Part shown: positions 1-12,367 of the stretch, one piece after another
How positions within the stretch are numbered: position 1 is the stretch's first letter
How the letters are laid out: every line of letters begins with the position of its first letter
Assembly (NCBI GenBank): GCA_940671915.1
Contig: CALNVZ010003426.1
Coordinates: 42,126,954-42,190,953, forward strand
DNA length: 64,000 bases
Reading direction: 5' to 3'
From: Paracentrotus lividus
Taxonomy: Eukaryota > Echinodermata > Echinoidea > Camarodonta > Echinidae
Notes under the pieces: generated by a model
Databases searched by the model: none
The model's input: only the letters and a program-made list of their open reading frames with translations
What the model was told of the DNA's origin: nothing
Position numbers and translations under genes: made by a program

Positions 1-910
1 TATTAATTTCTTGAATACGATGCTAGGCAGTTCATAATAGTTCTCGTTACCGTCATTTTTTCCGTCTTTATCGCGTCCGGCCTCGTTGTTATCCAATTCA
101 GAAACGAGTAAACTGCTCGTTGCACTCTGTTACCGTTCGTAGCACGTCCAAACGGTACTAAAAGTGCCTATGCGCGCATGATAAAAGTTAGGTACCCGTT
201 CGATATACGTCTTCTCGTTCAGAGTAAGTAATCCGACCGTTTGAAGGACGTTGTCACTAGTCTTAATTTAAGAACTTGAAGCATACGATTTTTTTTGAAC
301 TGTTCAAAAAAATCGGAATGCTTTCCGTTCTCTCCGTTCGGGGCCGGTTCGCCAAGTCATCGTAAACAGACTTGGAACGTCTGTACATAGATTCTAAAGG
401 TCTGCAACTACGTTCAGTCCGTGTGTAAACAGATTGGAGCCGTTCACCAAGAACTACCTAGAACGCAGTGAGACACTAGCTCAGTGTGGGGATTTATGAC
501 ATGCCGTTCTGTTAAAAATTGAAAGTATGTTCGTAGTACGTCCTTCTGTTCAGAGTAAGTCTACCGTTTAAGAACGTTGTCACTCACGTTTAATTTAGAA
601 CTTGATAATTAATATACAATGCTCGTTGTATGACGTCCTAGCACATCTTTAGAACGATTTAGGTACGGCATAATTTCGTTGGTAGTCCATCTCGTTTCAG
701 GTACGTTGCCACCCATTAAGTTTAGGACGAGATGGGACGCGATTTTTTTTTAACACTCTTTTTGGAAATCCGACCGAGCTATTCCATGAATTTCGTAACA
801 GATCGTAAGAAGTATTTACTACGTCCACTCAGTTTACACACAGACTATGCCGTTCGGCAAATTTGCATGGACGTAGCAGGAACGAGCTCAGTGTGACGGG
901 GGTATTCAGA
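1..910. mobile_element. Partial DNA-transposon-like element with CGTTC-rich subterminal repeats
   Basis: A module of about 330 bases recurs in diverged form. CGTTCAGAGTAAGT-like, GACGTTGTCACT and TTTAATTTAGAACTTGA blocks appear at about 210-280 and 548-610, with a weaker third at 690-730. GCTCAGTGTG closes modules at about 479 and 889. CGTTC/GAACG words are far denser than in flanking DNA. The pattern fits the subterminal region of a non-autonomous element whose other end is off the window. No coding sequence is seen. Confidence 0.4.
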
Positions 911-2441
911 GAATGTGTGGTATACAAAATTAGAATTGGGCATGACCTCTATTTCATGCTTATGGACATGTGAAGAGGGTGGGCCAACGTGTATGGGTAG
1001 CGATAATCACCAGCGGTGGACTGTACCATATTGGAAGAAGAGAAGAAGGTGTTTGCACTGTACAAGGCCTGTTGTATTGGGATGGCAGTGATGTCGAAAA
1101 GTGTGGTCAGTCATTTTTTTTGTGTAGGGAATACGGGACACCACATGGACAGTTGTTTTTTACTTCCGCGGTTGAGTTGCTCTAGCATGTAGATAAATAG
1201 TATTGCATATATATGTATTTATTTATTTATTAAATTGTTTGACAATTGTTGAATGTCTTTTTCTCTTTATTATTATGTGATTGTCTGATCTACAATGACG
1301 ATATAAGTTATTCTGAGTGTTTTGAAATTTTGTAGTAAAATGCATATATTTCTAAAAATGAATAATGTTTAAAAATCATAACAATGTTAGTTTGATGGTT
1401 TACATTCAAATCAGTGCTTCCAGACAGATCTATTTACAAAAAAAAGGGTAAAACATACTGTCCGGTATTTCCTACATGTAGGGAATGCGGACAATTTACC
1501 ATGACGTCATTATTTGCATATAACTGCCTCGCAAATATTTTGATTACCTCAATTTTTTTGGAAAATTAAGTTGAATGATGTAGCTAGCAATGAGAATCTT
1601 TTTCTTTTGTTATGTTTTTATTGTTTTCATGTGCTAATTAGCAAATGAGCTGAAGTGGCCGAATTCCCTTCATCTACCCTATATGATATAAATAATTAGC
1701 TAATATAAGATGTGATTCGAGCATGTCCCTCTATGTTACACGTAGCATGGTGGTGCATTTTGTAAACCTACACGGCATCTCACAAATTCTACCTTCAAAA
1801 ATTATTCTTCAAAAGAGTGATTTTTTAATTTACCACTTTATTCAAGGCAGTGTATTGATAAAAAGACTTACTTTAACGATTCAGAAGTGCTTTTCTTCTG
1901 TCTCCCTTCTAATATTTTCCTTGCTGATGTCTGGAATATGGGAGGCATTTCGCGAGAGGAATGCTATTCTTTTCGTATATCTCGCTCATCTTCGGCATCT
2001 CAAGGATGTCACATACGTAATACAACATCGGTAGTGGCGTTTTCTCGGAGGTGTGGATCACTTTGCGAGTTTGAATCATCGAAGGGGTGCAACCATGTTT
2101 GAGTATGATTTCTCGGAGATAGCATCGCCTTCAATACGTGTTTTATAGTAAATTGGGGAACGATGTTTAAATGAAATCACCGTTGAACAGTTTAGAATAA
2201 AAAGTTAAAGTGGAAGATTAAAAAGAAGGTTCATCATGTTCATGGCTAAAGTCTATTGACGGATGGAAAAGCCATTAAACCAGACTGAAAGAAGAAGAAA
2301 AAACCCCCAAAAACAGAAATACACTCGATAGAGCGTGCGTCCAGCAAAAAGTAACCAAATTTGAGAGCCTCATATCAAATTTATAGATTATGTGACCTTT
2401 ATATTATATAATTATATAAATAGAGTACCCCAGATCCTATT
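911..2441. other. AT-rich stretch without recognised gene
   Basis: It contains short open frames (970-1185 and 1723-2034) with no recognisable domain, plus a TATTTATTTATTTATT run near 1216. I see no element boundaries or exon signals that I can support. Confidence 0.4.
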
Positions 2442-5052
2442 GGTGCCCTCACACTAGAGCGGTGTTGAGTAACGTGTGTCTAGCGTTTCCACGATTTCAC
2501 TCGAAATTTGACTATGTCCAAAATAGCTCAAGAACGTTATCCTTTTCCCAGCCCAAATGGAATTTTTATGAGCTCTAAACGACTAGTAGCGAATAATAAT
2601 AGCGGTCAGGGTTAACGATAGACTGCGCGCGCTTAGCGTCCACCTAACGATTGCCTAGCGTTAGCACGACTAACAGCGATGCCCACTTATGTCTAGCGTG
2701 TTTGACGTGTTAAGAACGTTAGGAAACGCCAAACATGTGCGTATTGAGTAACGACTGCCCAACGTTCGTTGGAATGTTTAATTGCATTTTCGCGTAAGTC
2801 ATGAGGCCGGACTGTCGTTCGAAAATCGCTTGGCAACGTAGGAAAGCGTTTGCTTATCGTTGGTCTACGCAAAGAAACGCAGAGGAACGCTAAGGTCAAT
2901 TTTGATTTTGAACATGTTCGAAATTTTTTGCGTGTAACAGCGTTCTTATAACACTTGAAAGCGCTGGGCATCTCGCTACTTGAATCGTTTAGAGAACTTG
3001 GGTGAACGTTCCTTCATAGTTCGAAGTGCGTTCAACCAACGCAGAACTTTTGTTTATATGTTTTTGACTCAAAGTTCCTCATGTCACCAAATGGGGGGCG
3101 TATGTTTTTTACCTCAATATCCTTTGCGTTATCGATAAAATGATTAAAGCTTATTCTGTTTTGTGGTTACACAGGCCTAATTACTTCGAGACACCAAAAT
3201 GTGAGTGCGAGCCAACCCAAAGACAAAATAACTAATTTCAAACGCCAGATTGACGAAAATGTATTAATTTGATTGCTTTAATGACACCGATTCCCAGGAA
3301 AGCAAGACTTGGACACTCTTTGACAAAATGGGAAATATCTAGGCAGTTGTTTGGAACTATATGACGAGCGTGAATGTAGAAGCCAATTTACTGCTCCAAC
3401 TTCCTATCCAACAGTGTCCGCGAGGGGCGCTATATTTTCTGTTTAATGAAAAAATCGAGTGGCTAGCCTATGTTTTGAGACCAACAGTGAGAAGATGAGT
3501 AAATTGTCTTTAAATTACTACTAGACATTAGTTAGCCCATTTTACACCTTTTCTCTGCTAACGTTTCGAAATCTAAAATTAACACACGAGTCGAAGGGGG
3601 AAATATTTACCGCTGTGAAACCTATAGCAATATACAGCCCCTAATTAGACCTGTAACTGTTAGTAAAACAGCTTGATAGCCTTTTAGACGATTAAAGTAT
3701 TTGTGAGACTTTTAATTATTAATTGAAAATAATTTTAGAAAAAAAAGTTTAGCAAAGTTGTTTTGTTAATCATAATGGTTTCTCCCGTGTTTCATTCTAA
3801 GCCCCCCCCCTCTAACGCCTCTGCCCTTAGTTTGATGAAGGGCAATTTTTAAGCCTTAATCTTCATCTCGTCTACCCCCCCTCTCCGTCCCGCCCCTTTC
3901 TTAGACGGTTTAAACGTCCAGATGAGAGCCCTGGACACTCCGCTAACAAAAAATAATTAGATGTTACAAATTTAACCAAGTCGGCGTGAACTAAGATCGG
4001 GAATGTTAGTCTGTCCTCGGTCCTCGCACACGCCCTCCCCCGCCCCCCTCGCGCCCACCATAAGCACATTCTCTTTCTGTCTTTTTCGTTCTTCAGTGTT
4101 TACCGTCTACCTTAACCACCCCCCCCCTCTCTCCTCTCACACTAGTTAATAAATGTTCATTATAAGTTTTTTGTCATCCATCCGTCTATCATTTTATATC
4201 CTTGCGTCTTACTAGGTGTGCAGCTAGTTATAGAACAAAACCAAATTCTAACACTTCGAGCCGCGATCCAAAGACGACTTTAGCGTTGCGGGTGGGGATT
4301 AGGGACGGGAGTTGCACATAAGGCCTTAATATTGTTCTCAGCAATAACTTGAAAGTATGAGCTCGAGAAAAACAACATCTAAGTACTCGCTGATGGATCT
4401 TATGTGTCATGTTACCACATCAAGTCTCGCTTCCCGTATTGGTTTCGCCTCTCTCTTCTTTCAGCATTCAAGTATTATTGATAATATAACATCATATAAC
4501 ATAGCTAATTCCCAAATGAAATAAAGTTTAAGAGACCACAGTTATATTGAAGTACATGTCGATTGATTATCCCATAATCTCTTCTCCGACATGATAGGAA
4601 GATTTTATATCATTATTATTTTTTTTTATTTTAATCGAGGAGGGAAAAAAATCGATGCATTCAAAGATATTGATTAAAAAATGAAAAGAATAGCAATAAA
4701 CCATAATTTAAAAAAAAAAACTTCCCGAGATAGATTAGACGGGTTTGGACGACCAGGGAACGACGAAGGAACGAATAGAGAACGACAAGGGAACAAACAT
4801 CCAACGCGCATAACGTTCATACTGCTAATGCCCAGCGCATACAGAACCTATTGATAAGTGCGTTGTTACGCGCTAGAAAACGCTCAAAACTGTGAACGTG
4901 TAATAAGTTATGAATTTATCTCAGCGTGAATTTGCGTTCAGACAACGATTAATTGCGTATGGTTAACGTGTAGCAACGTTTTCGAACGTACACACCAAAT
5001 TCCAAGAACGCTGGTCAAACGTTAGCTCAACACGCCGTAGTGTGAGGGCACC
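2442..5052. mobile_element. 2.6 kb non-autonomous TIR element
   Basis: GGTGCCCTCACACTA at 2442 and its reverse complement ending at 5052 form terminal inverted repeats that continue imperfectly (GTGTTGAG, then TAACG-rich sequence). About 600 bases inside the left end and 310 inside the right end are packed with AACGTT/AGCGTT/GCGTTC words, typical of subterminal transposase-binding repeats. TATT lies on both flanks, offset by a base, so the target duplication is uncertain. The interior (3060-4730) has C-rich runs at 3803-3811 and 4121-4128 and no transposase. Confidence 0.7.
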
Positions 5053-5835
5053 TTATTCAATGATACCAAAGTTATACCTGTGTTGTGACTGATGACTGAG
5101 CGCTTGGGCTTTAAAAAACAAGCGTAGAAATTTAAATGTTTCAAGTTTGGGCAAAGCAGCCCTTGCATTTCAATAAGCTAAGCAATTATTTGTACCTTAT
5201 GAATGGACTTAGGAAGGCTGACCTGTGAATTATCAGAAAGACAGTGTCGCTTCTGAAAAAAAAAACTTGGTACTTTGTGCTTTTAACCAGTTTTTAGGAA
5301 CTTGAGCACACAGTCACCCATGACAGTACAGGTATAATTTTGGCATCACTGGATAGAACATGAGTTACTCCTTGTAACGACGGAAAACATAATGACACAT
5401 TGCGTTATACAATTTCAATACGAGGCTCTCAGAATTGGGTTTACTTTTATTTGGGACACACTGTATAGTTTTAAGGGAGCTGGCGATGAGAAGTGTGAAG
5501 AAAAAAGGTGGAGCAGACAGTGATTTTGTTAATATAGTTGCAATCAAAAATAAATATGAAATAATTAATTTGTGATTCTCTCTCTCTCTCAAAAGAAATA
5601 AATAAATAGACATTGACGCATATTTCTTGTGCCCTTACAGGGATTCGCCACCATTCAATCTGTCACAGTATTTTCCTCACTTCAACATTATATATAACGA
5701 TGCCATAATATTTAACCCTAATTTTTTTTTACAAGAATCATGTATTACGATTGAAAGCTCATTGTTTAGAGAAACAAAAAATGATTTAAGGTATAAGGAA
5801 ATGAATGAAGGGATTATTGTTACCACACCTTAGTA
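5053..5835. other. Intergenic stretch between two TIR elements
   Basis: It holds a (CT)n run at 5577-5591 and short unassigned open frames. I see nothing else that I can support. Confidence 0.4.
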
Positions 5836-6030
5836 GGGTACATGCAGGTAATATGGGCCCCTAAGCTCATTTGCCTAATTTACATAAAATTACAAAATGA
5901 CACATATTCTAATCTCATTCTAATTTGTGTATATGAATCAATAACTACTGCTCTAACTTTTATTGTGAAGAAAAACAATTATTACCAACGCCCTGTCTGC
6001 AATATTCAAATGTTGACGTCATCACCAAAG

Positions 6031-6066
6031 TGCCCATATTACCTGCATGTGCAGGTAATATGGGCA
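6031..6066. repeat. Perfect 36-bp hairpin
   Basis: Two perfect 17-base arms (TGCCCATATTACCTGCA and its reverse complement) are separated by TG. It is built from two head-to-head copies of the terminal motif of the surrounding element, probably an abutting insertion. Confidence 0.9.
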
Positions 6067-6719
6067 AATGTATTTAATGTAGTTTTTAAAAAACTACAAT
6101 GACTCTACTATGTCTGGAATTTGCTTAAAATGTTGAAAATCATTAACTTTAAGACATCATTTGTAATTATAAGACCCTTCAGTAAATACTTTGAATATAT
6201 ATTTCATTATTTTGTATTTTGTATATTACTATTTTTTAATATCATTTAAGTCTATTTTCATTATAAAAATCAACATAGACCTACAATAAGTTATTTATAT
6301 TAATTATGTACTGTGAATATACCCCCAAAAATCGTAGCGAAGAGATTGATGCCTCATCCAAATTCTAAGTACCAGAATCAATTCCCCCATTTTGGACTGT
6401 CCATATTACATGCACTAATGTTGCTACGTCAGGCAAGCATTCAATGCCACATTGCACCCCTTCACTACAACAAATTGACCTGTACACGTTAGTATGATCA
6501 AAATGAAATTACAAGCTAACTAAATATACAAACAATTGAGGTTACCCCTCAAACACTCTTTCACCATCACATTCTGTGAAATATCAAATTTTACATCATG
6601 GTAAAAATATGCCGTAAGTTTTAACTACCTTATTGGTTTTCAGCAATTTTCTCAGAGAAATTTCGGCATCAGATGCTGTCATGACGATAGATTTTCGTAT
6701 ACGGTTCTTATGAACAGCA

Positions 6720-8105
6720 TTAGGGTGTTTTCGCTGGACTACGGAGGAGCTTATCTAGAACGTTAGCATAAAAATGGCATTATTTTTCAAAAATACCTGC
6801 AAACCATCGTTTCTATCGTTCTTAAAACTTTGAATAAAAGTTTCCAAAATTAAACCGCACATGTACTCTTTGCTTGTGAAGACATCGCACACGTCTATTG
6901 ATTGCAGACAGATTCAATCAGTACACAGGGCCTGATATACAGTTGCGAAACAGAAAAAACAAAATTAAATTTGAAAGCATTTGCTTTTGGTGTTATTCAT
7001 GATAAAGAATCATTCACATATCAATACCCAAACTATAGAGGGTTGCAAAGAATGAACTGAGCACTAGGTTATAAAAACCGTAAAATGCTTCAGATATTCC
7101 AAGTTTGAACAAAAGCAACCCTGAAATCATTAGTATTAATATGTGTCCTTTGAATACCCAGGAGGACTGACTAAACAATGAATGAATGCCAAAGCCAGTG
7201 CTTGACAAAACGTGAAAAAAGTGTGTTCAACCAAGTTATATCAAAAATTCAGTGCCTAATCCACCAGATTGAAACTGACAAGTACAAGTTTGTATACTGT
7301 GGATCACGTCGAGTCGCCGCGACGACAAAATAGTAAGACGTCTCCGATACTTAATATCCGTCGCGGATACGTTCGGATAGACTCTCCGCGAACCATTGTT
7401 ATAATATGTCTCAAAAGTACTTTCCGCGACCATCAGAAACTGGCAGGGACTAAGGAGATGTCTCAGCAACAGTTTTCATAACCGTCTCAAGTCGTTCAAA
7501 ACCGCCTCAAATAGTTTCAAAGTAGTTTCCGCTAAAGTGAGATACACCCTTATTCTTCGTCAATGAAATAAAATAAATAAAAATACACTATTCCTAATCA
7601 TTAAACACATAAGACATGCAATCGTAATGATGCTCTCAAAGTGGTTACTCTTTCTTGGACGCACTGTAAAGAGACAAGACGGAGTATGCGAGTGCAATCA
7701 ATAAATTAGTCAGATCAAAAATATGCTCCTTATGTTTTTAACAATGGGGGAAATGCATGTCGCCCCTCAACGCGCGCTTGTATACATTCCTTTAAAAGAG
7801 CTAGCTGGTTGGCTGATTAACGACCCTACTTCTCCCGCTGAAAACCTGCTTGTAGATTGAGGAGAACGTACATTCCCCCAAAATAGCGTTTGTAGATTTG
7901 AGAACGGGAGCTAGGCTCTTGGAACTGGGGAAACCCCTCGATTTTGCACACGTGATCTCGAAATTTAAAAGCTTGTCCGTCGTTTAAAATGACAGTTATA
8001 CACTCTTTTCCTTACTAACAGTATGCAGGGTTTGCGGTTGAGCATTTTGAAAATAAAGCCCTCCAAATGCTAACGTTCTAGATTAGGTCCTCCGTCTTCC
8101 AGCGA
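6720..8105. mobile_element. Nested TIR element X1
   Basis: Starts near GTGTTTTCGCTGGAC at 6725 with TCTAGAACGTTAGC inside it. The matching inverted end (GTTCTAGATTAGG, then CCAGCGAAAACACGC) finishes at about 8113. The inner sequence next to each end is also mutually inverted. The element carries a 240-base CCGTCTCAA/GACGTCTCC-type repeat at 7300-7550. No coding potential. Confidence 0.55.
7300..7550 (+). repeat. GTCTC-rich interspersed repeat
   Basis: Shares CCGTCTCAA/GACGTCTCCG-type words and the closing GTGAGATAC with the pair at 45391-45623 and 45830-46062, so it is a diverged member of the same short family. Confidence 0.4.
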
Positions 8106-8119
8106 AAACACGCTATTAA

Positions 8120-8840
8120 GGGAGCTTCGCTGACTACGGGGAACGCTAATCTAGAACGTTAGCTTTATGGATGACTTTATTTTCAAAATAGCTCAACCCC
8201 AAACTCTCTGCATACTGTTAGTACAGGAAAAAGAGTGTGTAAAACTGGTATTGCTAGAAAACGGCTGGCAAGCGTTTAAATTACAAGTTTTCGTGTGCAC
8301 AAACGAGGTTCCCCTAGCTACAAGAGATAGCTCCCGTTGTCAAAATCTACAACGCTATTTGGGGAAATGTAACGTTCTCCCGAAACGTAGAACGTATCTA
8401 GGTTCTCAGCTGAGAACGTAAGTCATTAAAATAGCGAGCGCTTTATAGGAATGTATACAGGCATTTCCCCCTTGCTAAAACATAAAAGAAGCATACTTTG
8501 ATTGACTAACACATAAAGGCTGGGCGGTAGTTATTTCTTAATATCAGCAATGTTTTAGTCAGCTGTATACGCATAGATGCATTTGTCACAATAAAACCTT
8601 GGTATGAAAAAAAGAAAGAACTAGGTATCCCCAGTAAAAGTAGCCTTGGATTGAATTCTTATTGCAAAATAGACGTTACAATGTCTCACAAGCCAAAGGA
8701 ACATGCGGTTACCATTGGAAACTTTTATTCAAAGTTATTGAAGAAGATAGAAAACGAGGGTTTGCAGGCATTTTGAAAATAGTGCCCTTTTTTTTGCTAA
8801 CGCTCTAGATTAGCGTCCCCGTAGTCCAGCGAAAGCTCCC
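8120..8840. mobile_element. Nested TIR element X2
   Basis: The left end GGGAGCTTCGCTGACTACGG pairs with a right end CCCGTAGTCCAGCGAAAGC followed by TCCC. TATTA lies at both flanks with one base of ambiguity. It sits directly against X1, head to head, so the X1 right half and X2 left half form a long palindrome. Confidence 0.65.
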
Positions 8841-8945
8841 TATTATGGCGCTTACACCGGTCAACGGTCACCGGTCGACGGTCACGACATGATTTGCTTC
8901 ACGTGGCCCATATTACCTGCTAGCCCATATTACCTGCATGTACCC

Positions 8946-11129
8946 TACGTTTTAAGCTGGATTTTCTTTTTCCTGAAAGAAACATTTATACAAAAGAAAT
9001 ACACATTTGTGGAAAATAAAATAATGGGCTGACGCTAAAACATCGTCAATAAAATGTCAACGATATTTTTACGATTGTTGACATTCCCGTTTGGAAAGAA
9101 AAAAATCAAACATATTTCTCTTTTTTTTTTTCTTTTTGTAATTCCGCAAATTCAATTATACACAGCTATTATGGTAAAATAATAATAATCAAAGTGGTAA
9201 CTAGACTTACATTTGAACAATTTTGACGAGTTGTATGTGATGCCATTAGTGGTGTTCGTAGAACTTTAGGAAGAATCATACGAATAATTGAAAAAGAATG
9301 AATATAATAGCATATGATAAAAAAGGACTGTAGAATTATAGATAAAGCTCTCAAATGAAAGAAATTGGCCGCTAAGAAAAAAGTGTGAAGGCCCTTAAAA
9401 TGCTATGAATACAAATATTATTACCAAAATAATTATTATTGTGATTATGGTGTCAACCCTCAGTGAAATAATGATAATAACAAATGAGGTAATTATTTCA
9501 AAGTAAAAGCACTTTATGCAAGAACCTTAATGATTTAGACATTTTGGGATTTGCTATGAAATGAAATTTATTTTGAATTACTTAAAGAATTGATACATTC
9601 AAGTATATTTTCCAGCCTTTAGTTCCTGTAAATTGTTAGTTGTTCAATATTATTCACATATTTGAATAGCAAAACTTAGATATAACTTATAATTTACTTT
9701 TTAAGAAGTAGACCTTTATGTATGGACTGAATTATTCAATTGATTTGCTTTAAATTTCCAATGCAGCAATGAAAAAAAAAAAAATTACTAGATTTTAATG
9801 ACATTAAAAAAAAAAAGGAACATAAATCTTTCAAGAAGAAACAATGCATCTTTAAGTCTTCTAAGCATTATTTTGTGGCAAGTGAACACATTTATATAAA
9901 CATAATAAAAAGGAAAATGAATAATGTTATAAATTGTCTTCCAGATGTTGGAAGTATAAAGATAAATGGAAATGGCAAAGTACAAAATGAATCATATAGA
10001 GCTTAAACAAAAACTTCTGTACCAAGTAAGCATTAATTAATTAATTCTCCATGTTATTATTTTTTTCTCTCTACCTCTTTCTTTTCTGTGTTTACAGAAC
10101 ACGCAAAAATGAACAACAATAGCTGCGATTAGATTTTAAAGATTTGTTTCGTGAAAATTCCTTAAAAATTTTATTTAACAATGTAACTCACCAACCACCA
10201 ACGAAAAAAACATTACGACGTAGCGCCGATGGGCCATCTCTGAACAGTATGTGTGATATAAACTACAAATCACCAACAAATGAGACTTTAAGTAACACCT
10301 GTAACACTTTAATACAAAATAAAAGGCGTGCAAATAATGGTTGAGCAAAACATATCTCGCGAATAACATTTGTTGATGTCTATGGCAACGTGTCATGAAT
10401 TGGGTGCAAAACGTCAGACTATAAAGTATAGGGAGAGGTCATTTCCAAAAGGTACTACATCCACTTCTGTTACTTCTGAGTAAAATGCATTTGTTTTCTA
10501 TATTTTGTACAAGCGTCTATGGAAAAGTAAAATTTGAAAGTGCATTTTTTGATAGTTGCTTTCATTTTGTTTTCTTCAAAGTTTTGTTCAACGGAAGGTA
10601 CCTACCTGAATAATGGTGTCATATCAATTTTCATCCACAGTAGATGTAGCCCCTTTTGGAAGTGAGCTCTTTTTATATGTATTGAAATTTGATTTTGTCA
10701 ATAAGGTAAACATATTTTTCGCCTATTAAGGATGTGTCATGAAAGCTATACAGGGTGTTACACGGAAAATGGTTCTAAAAATTCCACGATTTCACTGGTG
10801 AATAATTTCCAAGTATTACCAAATGAAAGAGATCAATTTTGATTGAGTTAAGAAGACCCTATGCTTCTAAAAAATATATATAGACGGGCAGTACAAAATT
10901 ATTCTTTTTAAAAAGCGCGATATAGGGTGTCAAAAAAGGAGGGGGAAATGGCAGAAATCCTCTCTTTTACATTTTGATTTCAACTAAAAGTTTATTGCAA
11001 GAAACATGTTTCTATTCTACATACATGCAAAGAAAATGGCGAAAAAAAGCACAGTTATTGTTATAAAATTGCACGTTGCAATTTTTGTTACCTTCAATGA
11101 GTTATTTATGAGGTTGAGTGCATAAAGTA
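8946..11129. other. AT-rich stretch, one possible splice acceptor and open frame
   Basis: A strong plus-strand acceptor-like site (pyrimidine tract ending TGTGTTTACAG) is at 10097. After it lies an open frame from about 10123 to 10344 containing THQPPTKKTLRRSADGPS. I do not recognise the peptide and cannot tie it to other exons. ACAGGGTGTTACACGG at about 10752 resembles a DNA-element end. Otherwise simple AT-rich DNA. Confidence 0.25.
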
Positions 11130-12367
11130 GACTGGTGACCAAAATCATTAGAACACCCAATGCTACACAAAGTCTATCGGATTCTGCACGCCCTAGTCCA
11201 TTTTCCGAAGTAAGTTTAAAGCTGGTGTATAGTTTCGGGAGAAAGAACAAATTAATTTGGGTTTACGTTTAGATAATATAAAAGATTGAACGTGGAAAAC
11301 CAATGGGGATTCTCTTGTGTGGGTGGTACACACAGATCGTTAAGCACCATTCACGCCGTAACCTCCGGCGTGCGAATTAACCTCCCAGCAGAGGTCTAAA
11401 ACGGCAGTTACATTGTGTTTCTTTCAAACATTTTCACTGAAATGTATCGGAAATCATGAAAGGAATGTCACAAGATCTCTTACACATATCTTTTAGTGCA
11501 ACGTGGACAACATGAGACTACATTTGATCGGTTTTGTGCCAATTCCTTTTTTTGTTACCAAAACTATACACCAGGTTTAATGGTAACTTTTTAGTGCCAA
11601 AAACTTTCATGACTTTTTAGCATAGAGTCTTACGCATCTTTTGATAGCAAATTTATGTAGTCTCGACATTGGGTAATACGCAGCTTTAAAAATCGTTGCG
11701 CTATGCGCGGTAGGTTTTTCAATTTAGACTCTGTATTGTACATGTGGCAGCAAATGCAGACATGTGACATGCCAATTACAAATGCTGGTAACTAAAAAGA
11801 ATTTGCGGTACACGTATACTTATCCATGCCAGGGTTGGCCCCCTACCATGGTGGTGGGATGACCAAAGTAACTTTGCCCATTTAAGGTTAAGATTATTTT
11901 TCATGAAAATGAAGAAATTCCATTTAAATATACATTTTTTTAAAGGAAATTTCATGACCATTTTAATTATGTTGAAAAATTAAGGGTCAGAAGAAAGGGG
12001 GATTAAATAGGGGCCCAAACAAAATTTGAGGCCCCTCAAAAATAATTGAAAAATCCCAACATCAGATGTAACTATTTCATCCTACCTCATCAGGAAACCT
12101 CCTTTCAGAAAATGTATACTTTTGTAGATATTAGTAATTTTAATGTTATGACACGTTGATCCTGTTAATAAGGGCAAGATTTTTAAATATTTCAATTGGT
12201 GGCATAACACGAAATAGGGGGAGGACTATATTATTCCATTTCTAAAGCATAATGATGACTGTCGTAGAAATTCCATCTATTTTATATGTATTTAAATGGT
12301 CAACTGAATGAAAATAACTGCAATCATTTAAATATGCTTGGTGTTCGAATAATTTTGGCCACCACTG
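11130..12367. mobile_element. Tc1-like non-autonomous element 1
   Basis: The right end reads AATTTTGGCCACCACTG followed by TA at 12368. The left end has CTGGTGACCAAAATCATTAG in inverted orientation. CAGTGGTGGCCAAAATTATT closely resembles Tc1-type terminal repeats. The interior holds GCATAGAGTCTTACGCATC and GCTATGCGCGGT blocks shared with the other copies. No transposase. Confidence 0.7.

Larger units (their letters stand above)
5836..8945. mobile_element. 3.1 kb TIR element with GCAGGTAATATGGGC repeats and TA duplication
   Basis: Perfect 23-base terminal inverted repeats begin GGGTACATGCAGG at 5836 and end at 8945; both are flanked by TA, the Tc1/mariner-type target. The 15-mer GCAGGTAATATGGGC occurs at 5844 and 6051, and inverted at 6032, 8906 and 8923. 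Nested inside are elements at 6720-8105 and 8120-8840 and a CCGTCTCAA-type repeat at 7300-7550. No transposase frame was found, so it is non-autonomous or a nest of such elements. Confidence 0.7.
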
